A stretch of 64,000 bases of DNA from Thecamonas trahens ATCC 50062 (Eukaryota > Apusozoa > Apusomonadida > Apusomonadidae): NCBI RefSeq assembly GCF_000142905.1, contig NW_013657640.1, positions 148,007 through 212,006 on the forward strand, in the 5' to 3' direction. Shown piece after piece: positions 30,338 to 39,738 of this stretch (position 1 is its first letter; the number at the start of each line of letters is the position of its first letter). The translations under genes were made by a program, and so were the position numbers. The notes beneath the pieces were generated by a model, which saw only the letters and a program-made list of their open reading frames with translations, was not told the DNA's origin and did no database searches.

Positions 30338-31099
30338 CTACAGACCCGAGCTCGAGTCCGAGCCTGACGACAGCGATCGCTCGCCCTCGGACTCGGCAAT
30401 CGAGGAGAGCGACGAGCGTGAGAGGGCAGCATCGCGATTCGCCGTCCGCCGCCAGCCCTTGACAGGCTTGGAGGTAATGTGTTTGGTCACCTCGTCAGAC
30501 GCATTCAGCAGCGGCAACGTTGAGAGCCTTGTGCGACCCAATGTGTAGTACCGCTGCATGACCACCAGATCTGCGGCGTCATCGCCAAACTGAGCGTCAT
30601 CTGGTGCCGCGTTGCGGGCCTCCCGCTCACGCTCATACTCTTGCCGCGCCTCCTCGCTCATCCGCTCATTGTGCGCCTCCAGATTCTCATCAGTCAGCTC
30701 GGAGCACGTTGACATGTTGTCGTCCGGCGAGTTGGTTCCCGACATCGCACCTGCAGGCAGCTCGCCGCCGCCGGCCCCGGTGCTGCTGTCCGATCTCGAT
30801 CTTCTCCGCTCGCGACGCCTTGCGCGTGACGAGCTCGGCGCCTGCCCCGTCGCCTCGAGGCCACCGTCGTTGTCATTAGACGGGCGACCCTTGTCGGTCT
30901 CACTCATTCGTGTTGCATCCAGCTCGGCAACCGTAGCGCCGCGCGACGACTCGGTCGACCGCGACGGTGGTCCCGAGTCGACAAGCCCTTTCAACCCCGA
31001 GGTGCCGTTCTTGACGCCGTCTCTGCCCGCTCCGCCAGCATCCCTTGAACTCCTGATATCCTTTCCATCCGCCGCCGTCCGTGACGATCCACAGCCCAT
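30338..31099 (-). CDS. Unrecognised 253-aa protein with MGCGSS acylation-type N-terminus
   Basis: The start at 31099 is chosen because it exposes MGCGSSRTAA, a Gly2/Cys3 motif typical of dual N-myristoylation and palmitoylation. Several more upstream codons in frame are low-complexity. The body is rich in Ser, Asp and Arg with an RARRRERRRSRS basic patch, a helix LTDENLEAHNERMSEEARQ and an ordered-looking segment ADLVVMQRYYTLGRTRLSTLPLL. The end is Ser-rich (SLSSGSDSSSGL). No domain is recognised. If acylated it would sit on the plasma membrane or endosomes; that is inference from the first six residues. Confidence 0.6.
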   Translation of the reverse strand: MGCGSSRTAADGKDIRSSRDAGGAGRDGVKNGTSGLKGLVDSGPPSRSTESSRGATVAELDATRMSETDKGRPSNDNDGGLEATGQAPSSSRARRRERRRSRSDSSTGAGGGELPAGAMSGTNSPDDNMSTCSELTDENLEAHNERMSEEARQEYEREREARNAAPDDAQFGDDAADLVVMQRYYTLGRTRLSTLPLLNASDEVTKHITSKPVKGWRRTANRDAALSRSSLSSIAESEGERSLSSGSDSSSGL

Positions 31100-31656
31100 G
31101 GCCTCCAAGCACAAGCGTAGCTCAAAATAATTGCTCTGCTGGTGGTGGAGGCTCCTGAGAGTCGGCCTCGACCAGTATTGGCTGTCGGCTCCCGGTGACC
31201 GACCGACGCCTATGCCAGCCACAACCACAACCGCAGCCACAACCAGGCAGCCAGCCAGCCAGCTAGCCAGTCAGCCAACCACGACACACGCTCGTGAGTC
31301 GCGCTGCTCAATATGCGCTCCGCGCCCTCGACCGGTGCACAAGTGGAGTGAGTCGCCTTGTAGGATGAGGCGCCTTTGCTTGCGGCTGGGAGGGAAGGGT
31401 CGGGGGGGGGAGGCCGGTGGGGGGGCGGGAGTGGTTGGCTCCTTGCATCAGTTGAAGGCCGAAACCAATGTTTGTTGTCAGCCGCTCAATATCAAGACGG
31501 ACGAAACAAATGGCTGGCAATCAACTCACAGCCGACGCCATAGCTGCTCCTCATCAACGAATCCGTCGTCAGTCTATGATCAGCCTATGGTCCGCCTGTC
31601 AAGCCATCATCTTCCACTGTCATCTCGTCACTGCTCTCTCCTGACTCTCCGTTTTT
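31100..31656. other. Intergenic, about 550 bp
   Basis: It holds a CCAG-type tetranucleotide run (31248-31280) and G blocks (31398-31425). It contains the 5' side of the MGCGSS gene and the 3' side of the methyltransferase gene. No gene is seen. Confidence 0.5.
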
Positions 31657-33550
31657 TTACCGCTTGGACTTGCGCCGCTTGCGCGATCGCCCTGCGCTCG
31701 AGCTGGAGGTCGAGTACGAGGCGGAGCCTACTCCTGAGCAAGACGAAGCCGAACCTGTGGAGTAGCTGCTGCTGTAGCCGTAGCTCGAGGCCGAGGCCGA
31801 GGCCGAGGCCGACGACGGTGAGCGGCGGCGCGAGGACCGATGCGACGAGCGGCGGCGCGACGAGCGATGGCGCGACGAGCCATGTCGCTTGCGGGACGAG
31901 CGCGAGGAGCGCGAGGAGCGCGAGGAGCGCGAGGAGCGCGAGGAGCGACTGCGCGAGGGACCGATGGCGCGACGAGTGGTGGCGCGAGGAGCGCGAGCGC
32001 TTGCGCGACGAGTTGTGGTGTGAGGAGCGCGATGAGCGGCCATGTGGTGAGGCCGACGGAGGTGGCGCCGGGGGCGGCGGCGTCGGCGGCTTGGGCGGTG
32101 GCTGGACGATGGGTCCGACCGTTTCGTGAACTTGGTCCATGACTGCGTTGAGGGCGGCGATCTGGCGCTCGACCAGAGTGTTGTTGAGGCGGAGGACCGA
32201 GTCAAGGAAGGCGGTGTCCTGGGTGAGGAACCGCTGGGGAACGAGCGAGTTCTCGTGGTAGGCGTGGACGGTCTCCAAATGCTCCTTCCAGAACAGAAAG
32301 GTGGCTGAGGTCACCGACCGACACGACTTGGCTGCCAGGTACCGCTCCGAGTTGACCGTTCGCGACTTGATGGGCTTGACCACAAAGACCTCGTCAAACA
32401 GCTGGGTCATGACAAAAAAGAGCGAGACGGTAAAGGCCGAGAACGAGTCAAAGAGCTTGACCACAAACGAGCCGCCGGCCTCGATGCACTTGAGCATGCA
32501 GACCGTCTCCGAGAGGATAATCCGCGCCGAGAACAGCTCCTGCAGGTTCTCCTTGTGCCGACCCTGCGCATCCTTGGAGATCTGAAACCCGCCGTCGCCC
32601 ACCACCATGCCCGCACGCTGCCGCTTCGGATCGAGCTCGGCAACTTTGGCTGCCACCGCGTCGAGGTTCTCGGGAATAAAGACCGAGCCGTTCGAATCGG
32701 GCCGCGGGCCCTTGACCGGCGTAAAACGCGGGTTGCGCCGCCCAGACTCGAGGAACAGCAGCGACTCGTACCACTGGAACGCGCCGCGGTTGCCCACCCG
32801 CTTCGTCGCATCCTCCAGCGTGATCCCCACGCCCTGGCACCCGCCGTACATCGAGAGGAGCACTTGCGAGAAGGCGCCCGGTCCGCCGCACACGTCGACA
32901 AACACAAACTTGCGCGGCGAGCTTCGCAGCCCGATCGAGTTGAGCACCTGCTTCAGCTTATCGCCTGCTCGGTTCCAGTACTTGGACGAGCCTGACTTGT
33001 CGAGCGGAAACAGCGCATCGCGGGCCTTGTAGTACTGCTCCTGCAGGCCGGCGTCAAACACGGCATCCATCCGGTCCTTGGCCCGCCACAGCTCTGCCAC
33101 TGCGCCCTCGCTGGCAAATGGCGCGTCGCGCATCAACGCCGGCGTGTCCATCGGCGCAGCCTCAAAGTCCTCGGCGCCCATCGACACCTCCGACGGCTTG
33201 ACCACCGTCGCCGAGATCCGAAACTTGAGCGTCTTGCCCGGCGGCAGTGACGTCCTCAGCGCCAGCACGTACTCCTCATCGTCGTCCTTGACGTCGGCGC
33301 CAGCAGCAGCTTCGCCCGCTTCCTCGCCCTCGACCTCGCCCGCGCCTTCGCCCTCGCTCAGCCCGGCACCGGCAGTGGTGCCAGCCACATCCTCTTCATT
33401 CGCCACCGTCTGCAATGCCGCATCTCTGTCACCGCTACCGTCACCGTCTCCCCCCTGCATGCTCTGCAGCCCAGGACGGACCTCGCCCTTGCCCTCGCCC
33501 TCGACCACGACCTCTTTGCCGAGGCCAGTGCCACCCGCCAGCTCGGCCAT
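31657..33550 (-). CDS. FtsJ/CMTR-type cap 2'-O-methyltransferase with C-terminal RS domain (one frame break)
   Basis: The acidic, disordered residues 1-95 precede an RrmJ-fold methyltransferase: NRAGDKLKQVL (candidate catalytic Lys198), SAM-binding DVCGGPGAFS (GGPG 222-225), GDGGF (Asp319), GSFVVKLFD (Lys365) and SRTVNSERY (Glu402), i.e. a K-D-K-E tetrad. The NSERY segment resembles CMTR1, which methylates the first transcribed nucleotide of mRNA. From about residue 485 the protein becomes His/Arg/Ser-rich. In the plain frame this changes at 31957-31959 into Leu/Ala repeats; dropping one C of a CCC restores a continuous RS domain ending RSRKRRKSKR at 31657, and the length becomes exactly 631 codons. 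RS tails usually mean nuclear speckle localisation. CMTR1's G-patch and WW parts are absent. Confidence 0.82.
31890..31950 (-). repeat. 9-nt tandem repeat coding Arg-Ser-Ser in the RS tail
   Basis: About six copies of GAGGAGCGC (+ strand), coding RSS on the minus strand in the frame that restores the RS domain. Confidence 0.85.
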
Positions 33551-34110
33551 ACCAAGCAGAGTCTATGTAGTAACGGGGTGGTGGCAGCTGTGGCGGTGGT
33601 GGAGTCAGGTGGTGGTGACGGAGTGTAGGAGGGGGGTGGGGTGGGAAGGTGGGAGTGGTGGTGGTGGGAAATCGNNNNNNNNNNNNNNNNNNNNNNNNNN
33701 NNNNNNNNNNNNNNNNNNNNNNNNNNNNNNNNNNNNNNNNNNNNNNNNNNNNNNNNNNNNNNNNNNNNNNNNNNNNNNNNNNNNNNNNNNNNNNNNNNNN
33801 NNNNNNNNNNNNNNNNNNNNNNNNNNNNNNNNNNNNNNNNNNNNNNNNNNNNNNNNNNNNNNNNNNNNNNNNNNNNNNNNNNNNNNNNNNNNNNNNNNNN
33901 NNNNNNNNNNNNNNNNNNNNNNNNNNNNNNNNNNNNNNNNNNNNNNNNNNNNNNNNNNNNNNNNNNNNNNNNNNNNNNNNNNNNNNNNNNNNNNNNNNNN
34001 NNNNNTTAGCTTCCCGTGTCGCGCCAATCGGATCATCCCCCCTCCCCCCCTCTCCCCCCTCCTCCCACCACTCCTCCTCCTCCTCCACCCACAGCCTCTC
34101 TTCGTCAAAT
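33551..34110. other. Intergenic with 331-nt assembly gap
   Basis: Between the divergent methyltransferase and EngA genes. Ns fill 33675-34005; the flanks are GTGG-rich (left) and C/T-rich (right). No gene is seen. Confidence 0.6.
33675..34005. other. Assembly gap 2 (331 N)
   Basis: Lies between the divergent methyltransferase and EngA genes; the 5' UTR or promoter of EngA may be inside. Confidence 1.
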
Positions 34111-36213
34111 ATGCTTCGGTCATGGGCACCCATGGTGAGGACGGTGGTTGGCCCATGGGTCATGGTTCCTGCACGAATGCGGTCAAAGAAGAACAAGCGG
34201 TCGGCGCGGAAGGCCGTCCATGCTGGTCAGCGGGCGGTAGAGGCTCGTGGCGGCGCTCCGCAGCGGAGAGCTCGTCGATCTCGGGGTGAGTTGCCGCCGG
34301 CAAGTGGCTCTCTCGCTCTCTCGGCTGATGGTGAAATGAACTGGGGCGGTATGGTCGTGGCTGTGGTCGGCAGGCCAAACGTCGGCAAGTCGACCTTGTT
34401 CAACAGACTCATCGGCAGATCGCTGGCTCTGGTCGACTCGCTCCCGGGCGTCACCCGCGATCGCCGCGAGGGCGCCGCATCGCTCGGCGGCATGGACTTT
34501 ACCGTTGTTGATACCGCTGGTCTAGACGAGCCGGTGAAAAAGGCGGCAGTGCGCGGGGTTCGTGGCGCGGCGGCGGAGGCTCTGGCGATGGAGCAGGTCA
34601 TGGCCGACAAAGGCGTGCTCTCGGCCATGCTGGAGCAGACCACCGCCGCCGTCCGCGCCGCATCGGTTGTTGCCTTTGTAGTTGATGTTCGCCACGGCAT
34701 TTCGCCATGGGACGAGTACTACGCCCGCTGGCTCCGCAAGACCCTCGCTGACGTCCCCTCACCGCCGCATCTCCTCCTCATCGCCAACAAGTGCGAGGGC
34801 TCGGTCGCCGACGAGCTGATGTTCTCGGACGAGCTCGACAACGGCTGGTCCACCGCCGCCGCCCGCCGCCTCGGCTTTGGCGAGCCCATCTACCTCTCGG
34901 CCGAGCACGGTGACGGCCTCGCGGCGCTGTACAACGCGTTGGCGCCCATCCACGAGCAGCTCGCTCCGCCGCCGCCAGAGCCGCCGGCACCGGCAGCAGC
35001 AGAAAGCGACGCGCCGCCGGCAGACCTAGCCGACGCCGAGCATCACACCCAGCCGATCTCGGTCAAGGAGATGCGCCGCCGCGAGCGCCATGAGCGCTCG
35101 GGCCTGCGAGTGGCGGTTGTCGGCAGGCCAAATGTCGGCAAGTCGACGCTCGCCAACAACCTGCTCGGCACCGACCGGTTTGTGGTCGGCGACATGCCCG
35201 GCGTGACGCAGGACGCCAACTCGGTCCACACCGTGTGGCGAGTTCCCGAGTCTCACGCGCATCTCGAGGCCCTGGGCACGCCGCCGGTCTCAGAGGTCTC
35301 GGTCACCCTCGTCGACACTGCCGGGATGATGCGGCCGTCGGCGAGTGCAAAATCGACGACGCCCAAGCGGCTGGCTTCGCTCGCCTACCGCGATGCGCTC
35401 TCGGCCATCCGCCGCGCAAACGTCGTCGTCCTCGTCGCCGACATCAAGCCGTCGGTCCGTGGCGACGGCTTCCACAACCCGCACGACCCGAGTCGCGCCT
35501 CGCGGAAGCGCTCGCGCAAGGCTGGGGCTGTAGCCCGCAGCAGCGATGATGTCGAGAGCGACGACGACCTGGCGTATAAGTTCGAGTTTGACACCGAGCA
35601 AACGGTCTTCTCGCCGATGGACGCGTCCATCGCCAAGCGGGTGGCCGACGAGGGGCGCGGCCTCGTGGTTGCCGTCAACAAGTGGGACTTGCTCGGCGCC
35701 CACGGCCTGCCGCGCTCAGTCGACAACCCGCACTCGCAGCTCCCGGCCATTGTCAAGCACCTCGAGTCGAAGCTCGCCTTTGTGGCGCCGTACCAGCTTC
35801 GCGACGCGCCCTGGGTTGGGATCTCGGCGGCGGCGTCGATGGCGTCGGCCCCAGCACCGGGCGAGCTTGCTCCGGTCGCTACCTCGTTTGATGACCTCTC
35901 GTCCATGGCCGCGCTCTCGCCGCAGACGCTCCTCGTCCCGGAAATCCTCTCGGTCTACGACGGGTGGAACATGCGGCTTCCGACCGGCGCGCTCAACGAG
36001 TGGCTCGCTGGCATTGTCGGCCACCGCTCGGCACCGGGCAAGGTCCGTTACATCACCCAGGTCGACTCACGGCCGCCCAAGTTTGTGCTCTTCGCCGCAA
36101 AGCGCGGATCGTCAACCCACTGGGCCGGGTGGATCAAGTTCCTCACCAACGAGATGCGAGCTCAGTTTGGCCTTTACGGTGTCCCGATCCGCATCGCGGT
36201 CCGCAACGGGTGA
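34111..36213 (+). CDS. EngA/Der double-GTPase ribosome-assembly factor, probably mitochondrial
   Basis: The start ATG at 34111 begins MLRSWAPMVRTVV, a basic, acid-free amphipathic leader consistent with mitochondrial import; 700 aa in total against 440-500 for bacterial Der. Two G domains each have GRPNVGKST (residues about 87 and 338) and DTAG (G3). G4 is NKCE in the first and NKWD in the second. A C-terminal KH-like domain follows (about 600-700, RYITQVDSRPPKFVLFAAKRG, SYxRYL-type end replaced by NEMRAQFGLYGVPIRIAVRNG). Der binds the large ribosomal subunit during assembly in bacteria. An 'NK-x-E-G' G4 in domain one is, as I recall, common in alphaproteobacterial Der, which would fit mitochondrial ancestry. 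Unusual insertions include a Pro-rich linker between G domains and a KRSRK-containing loop in the second (about 455-500). Confidence 0.9.
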   Translation: MLRSWAPMVRTVVGPWVMVPARMRSKKNKRSARKAVHAGQRAVEARGGAPQRRARRSRGELPPASGSLALSADGEMNWGGMVVAVVGRPNVGKSTLFNRLIGRSLALVDSLPGVTRDRREGAASLGGMDFTVVDTAGLDEPVKKAAVRGVRGAAAEALAMEQVMADKGVLSAMLEQTTAAVRAASVVAFVVDVRHGISPWDEYYARWLRKTLADVPSPPHLLLIANKCEGSVADELMFSDELDNGWSTAAARRLGFGEPIYLSAEHGDGLAALYNALAPIHEQLAPPPPEPPAPAAAESDAPPADLADAEHHTQPISVKEMRRRERHERSGLRVAVVGRPNVGKSTLANNLLGTDRFVVGDMPGVTQDANSVHTVWRVPESHAHLEALGTPPVSEVSVTLVDTAGMMRPSASAKSTTPKRLASLAYRDALSAIRRANVVVLVADIKPSVRGDGFHNPHDPSRASRKRSRKAGAVARSSDDVESDDDLAYKFEFDTEQTVFSPMDASIAKRVADEGRGLVVAVNKWDLLGAHGLPRSVDNPHSQLPAIVKHLESKLAFVAPYQLRDAPWVGISAAASMASAPAPGELAPVATSFDDLSSMAALSPQTLLVPEILSVYDGWNMRLPTGALNEWLAGIVGHRSAPGKVRYITQVDSRPPKFVLFAAKRGSSTHWAGWIKFLTNEMRAQFGLYGVPIRIAVRNG

Positions 36214-36220
36214 TCCTGCC

Positions 36221-37681
36221 CTACGAGCACCCGGCGTCGGGAATGTTCCCGCAGTCGGTCGTCGTCGTCATGTCAATGCACTCCATCTTGGCGAGGAGCT
36301 CGTCGCCGCATGATGCGTCGCAAGTGTACGCGTTGGCGATGAGGTGCTCGCCCACAAAGGTCTGCCACAGCGACGGCGCCCCCGGAGTCGGCGCCTTTGA
36401 CGCATACAGCTTGAGGTAGAGCTTGTAGACCGAGGCCACCGAGAGGTCGTCGACGGGGTACGCCTCGCACGCGCTAAAGTATGGTGCCCACGACGTCTTG
36501 TTGGCCGCATTGTCGGCCTCGAGCACCGTCCGGTACACCGTGTAGTCGAGGATGCCACCGGCGAGCGAGGCCGAGTAGAGGCGGACCGCCGGGTTGCGGT
36601 GCTTGCGCGACGTCACTGATGAGCCCGAGAACTGGGCCGCGATGGGAGCGCCGGTGATGGGAGCGCCGTCGCCGCCATACGCGCTCTCGTCCCACAGCAA
36701 CGAGATCATGTTTTCGTGCCAGTGGGCAAAGACAAGGGCGTAGATAGCGTCCGAGTACTTGCGCAGGATCTTAACGTACTCGGCGTTGTACTGATCGTGG
36801 AAGTTCTGCGGTGGGATGTGGCCCATGAGAATGACCTTGGCCCCGACCGCCACCGCCGCTGCCAGCCGCGCCTTGAGCCAATCAAACTGGTTGAGCGGAT
36901 CGTCGTCGAGGTTCGGCCGCGAAAGCTGGTTCTCCTTGTACCACAGCACTGTGTTGAGCGACAGGACCGTGAGGTTCGTTCCGGGCAGGCCCTGCGCGTA
37001 GTAGCCGGTCGACCGGAACTGCGCCAGCGCGTCGAGCGTCAGCCACGGCGCCCACGCATCAGCCACCACAGCAAGCAGCTCGGTCGACTCGACGTCGGGC
37101 AGCTGGCCGTTCGGAAAGACGTCCAGGTTTCCGAGGGTGGGAAAGACCGGCGTGCCAGTCGGCAGCACGTCCTGCAGCGTCCGCGAGGTCGTCAGCAGCG
37201 CCGCCAGCGAAGACGAGGCGTCGTCCTGGGTCAGCTTGTGCGGACCCGAGTCGCCGGTCCAGAGCACCGGAATGGGCACGCCGCCGTTGCCTGCCATCAG
37301 CGCACGGCTCTCCACCGCCACAAAGTCTACAGCCGACTCGACCATGACCTTGGGGATGTCACAGTCGTACGAGCCCCAGAACTCGGCGATGTGGTCCTTC
37401 TTGCCCACCCCGTGTCTATCGCCACCACCACCGACCGCAACCTCTTGGAACTCGTCGCCCACCGAAGCCTTGGGTCGGCAAAAGTGCTTTGTCTCGCACC
37501 CGACGCAGTAGAGCGGCTCGTAGTGCAGATCGGTGACCTGCCAAAACACAAAGCCGTCGCCGGATCCGTCGCCGTCACTCGCACCTTCGGCCGCACCTGC
37601 CGCGACCGCCACCACCACCGCCATCACCACCACCACCACCACCGTGGTTGTTGCTGCAGAAAGTCTCGGCACGGACACCAT
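36221..37681 (-). CDS. Acid sphingomyelinase-like phosphodiesterase (SMPDL3 type) with a substituted GNHD motif
   Basis: The start at 37681 (MVSVPRLSAA) precedes a hydrophobic signal segment; 486 aa. Metallophosphatase motifs: QVTDLHYEP (DxH), WTGDSGPH (GD), TLGNLDVFPNGQLPD, MGHIPP (GH) and FAHWHEN (HxH). The third motif should read GNHD; here His is Leu186. The Cys pattern after the first motif (CVGCETKHFCRP) and C-terminal CDASCGDELLAKMECID are as in SMPDL3. There is no saposin-B domain. SMPDL3A/B cleave nucleotides or phosphodiesters outside the cell or in lysosomes. With the metal-coordinating or proton-donating His absent, activity may be reduced or lost; a sequencing error is not excluded, although the frame is intact. 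It lies convergent to EngA, 7 bp apart. Confidence 0.87.
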   Translation of the reverse strand: MVSVPRLSAATTTVVVVVVMAVVVAVAAGAAEGASDGDGSGDGFVFWQVTDLHYEPLYCVGCETKHFCRPKASVGDEFQEVAVGGGGDRHGVGKKDHIAEFWGSYDCDIPKVMVESAVDFVAVESRALMAGNGGVPIPVLWTGDSGPHKLTQDDASSSLAALLTTSRTLQDVLPTGTPVFPTLGNLDVFPNGQLPDVESTELLAVVADAWAPWLTLDALAQFRSTGYYAQGLPGTNLTVLSLNTVLWYKENQLSRPNLDDDPLNQFDWLKARLAAAVAVGAKVILMGHIPPQNFHDQYNAEYVKILRKYSDAIYALVFAHWHENMISLLWDESAYGGDGAPITGAPIAAQFSGSSVTSRKHRNPAVRLYSASLAGGILDYTVYRTVLEADNAANKTSWAPYFSACEAYPVDDLSVASVYKLYLKLYASKAPTPGAPSLWQTFVGEHLIANAYTCDASCGDELLAKMECIDMTTTTDCGNIPDAGCS

Positions 37682-37876
37682 GACCAGTGGCACTATGTGC
37701 AAGAGAAGTGTGTGTAAAGTGGGAGGGGGGAGGGGCGGGCGGACACGTACTCGACGCAACATGCTGCACGCCAAACAGCGACTGGTGTCCATTGGTGGCT
37801 ACGCGGGGATGCGGGGATCGGCTGCTGTGGTCGTCGGTGACTGTGGTCGATTACTGCGGTTGGGCTCGGGCTGCGA

Positions 37877-39512
37877 TCAGTAGTATCGGGCGCTGCCGCT
37901 GGTGGCAAACATGGAGGAGGCGCCGGCGTAGTGCGACGACGACGTTGAGTTCTGGCGCTGGAGCTCGCGCGAGACGTCCTCGATGCGGTAGTGCAGTGAG
38001 GCCGACGAGTCGTCGATCCACTGCAGCGAGTTGAGGTGTGCGTTGAGGATCTGAACAATCTGGTTGATCGGGTTGTCGTCCTTGACACGCTCGGCGTGCG
38101 AGGAGTTGAGCTTGGAGATCATTTCTGTGAGCGACCTGCCCATGTGCAAGAGCTGGACATTGAGGTTCTCCGCCAGAGTGTACGCCTGCTCACGCTCATG
38201 ATCGGCCGGCTGTCGGAACTCGCCACCGCTCTCGTGCTTGGCGATCTCGGCCTCGAGCTGGGTGAGGTTGTGCCTGAGATCGCTCTGCTGCGTGAGAATA
38301 AACTCCAGGTTCGAGTTGAGCGAGTCCTGGGCAATCTTGACTCGCTGGACATCGTTGTGCAGGTTGGAGATCTTCTCGCCGTTGTCCACCACCACACGAT
38401 CCCACTCGGAGATCTGGATCGCCTGGTTGGTAAACGTCTCCACACACTCGCGCAGCTCGGCCCGCCACAGATTGATGATCTCCTCCAGCGACTTGTCGCG
38501 GAGCTCGGGCGACACCGTTGGGTCCTTCTGTGCAGACGTGGCTGATGTACTGATGCCGCCGGCCTTGCCGCCCAGCGCAAACCCGGTCTTGGCCCCGCTG
38601 CTGCTACTCGCCGCAGCACCGTCTGTCTTTTTGCCGAGTGAGAAGCCACCGGTCTTGGCTCCGCCGCTCGCCGCCGCGCCATCCGTCTTCTTGCCGAGCG
38701 AGAAGCCGCCTGCCTTCGCTCCGCCGCTCGCCGCCGCGCCATCCGTCTTCTTGCCGAGCGAAAAGCCGCCTGCCTTCGCTCCGCCGCTCGCCGCCGCGCC
38801 ATCCGTCTTCTTGCCGAGCGAGAAGCCGCCTGCCTTGGCTCCGCCGCTCGCCGCTGCGCCATCCGTCTTCTTGCCGAGCGAGAAGCCGCCTGCCTTGGCT
38901 CCGCCGCTCGCCGCTGCGCCATCCGTCTTCTTGCCGAGCGAGAAGCCGCCTGTCTTGGCTCCGCCGCTCGCCGCCGCGCCACCCGTCTTCTTGCCGAGCG
39001 AGAAGCCACCCGCCTTGGCTCCGCCTCCAGCTGCCGCGCCGCCGGACTTTCCGAGCGAGAAGCCACCAGCCTTTGCACCGCCGCCGCCACCAGCCTTTGC
39101 ACCGCCCGGGAAAGCAAAGCCCTTGCCTCCTGTCTCTGACGCCTTTTTCACCGACGGCTCATTGGCCTTGGGCGCTGCGCCAAAGCTCTTGAGGCCGCCA
39201 CCGCCACCACCAGCGCCGCCGCCACCTCCACCGAGCTTGAACCCACCACCACCGGCCTTGAACCCGCCACCAGTCTTGCCGGTGCTCTTCCCAAACGAGA
39301 ACTTGGCAGCTGTGCGTATGTGTGGTGTGGGTGGGTGAGTGTATGTGGGGGTGCATGGGAGGCGGGAGGAGGGGAGGTCGCGCCATCAAGGCGACATGGG
39401 AGGAGAGGGTGGGGAAGCTGAGCAGGGGGAAGGAAAGGGGGGGGGGAAGGGGGGGGAAGGGGGGAAGGGGGGAAAGGGGGGAGGGGGGAGGGGGGAAGGG
39501 GGGCGTACACAT
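37877..39512 (-). CDS. Central-channel nucleoporin of the NSP1/NUP62 type, first intron just after the ATG
   Basis: Exon 1 coding part is only ATGT (complement 39509-39512), donor GTACGC; exon 2 is complement(37877-39309) after acceptor CGCACAG. The join gives MSAKFSFGKSTG and 478 aa. Residues 1-270 are Gly/Ala/Lys-rich with eight near-identical 20-residue units containing GGFSLGKK, plus a few FG sites (FSFG, KSFG, GFAFPGG). From about 280 comes the Nsp1_C coiled coil: EEIINLWRAELRECVETFTNQAIQISEWD, then a heptad helix to LNSLQWIDDSS, the part that forms the NUP62-54-58 trimer in the pore. Most repeats have FSLG instead of FG. The tail ends SGSARYY. The start was chosen on splice signals shared with other genes here. 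Confidence 0.88.
38630..39060 (-). repeat. 60-bp tandem repeats coding the FSLGKK units
   Basis: About seven units of 60 bp, several identical over most of their length (for example starts near 38694, 38754, 38814, 38874 and 38934). Identity at silent sites indicates recent homogenisation. Confidence 0.9.
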
Positions 39513-39738
39513 GGTCGCCGGAAGCAAAGAGCAGTGTGTGGTTTGGGGGTTGGCTTGGGCCTGGGCTGGGTAGTGTGGCGGCTGGCGGCTGGCGGCTGGC
39601 GGCTGGCGGCTGGGGTCGGATGGGGTGGGATGGGCGATGGCGGACAAGGCAAGAAGAGTGGCTGCGAAAGGTGATGACTCAGCTGGCATAACAAGCGGGA
39701 GTTTGCAGGAGGGGGAGAGAGAAGGACGTCAAGGTGAG

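Noticed and set aside
32039-32100. Hydrophobic Leu/Ala repeats after the methyltransferase as a membrane segment
   Set aside because: They arise only after the frame break at 31957-31959 and are an out-of-frame reading of the RS-coding repeat.
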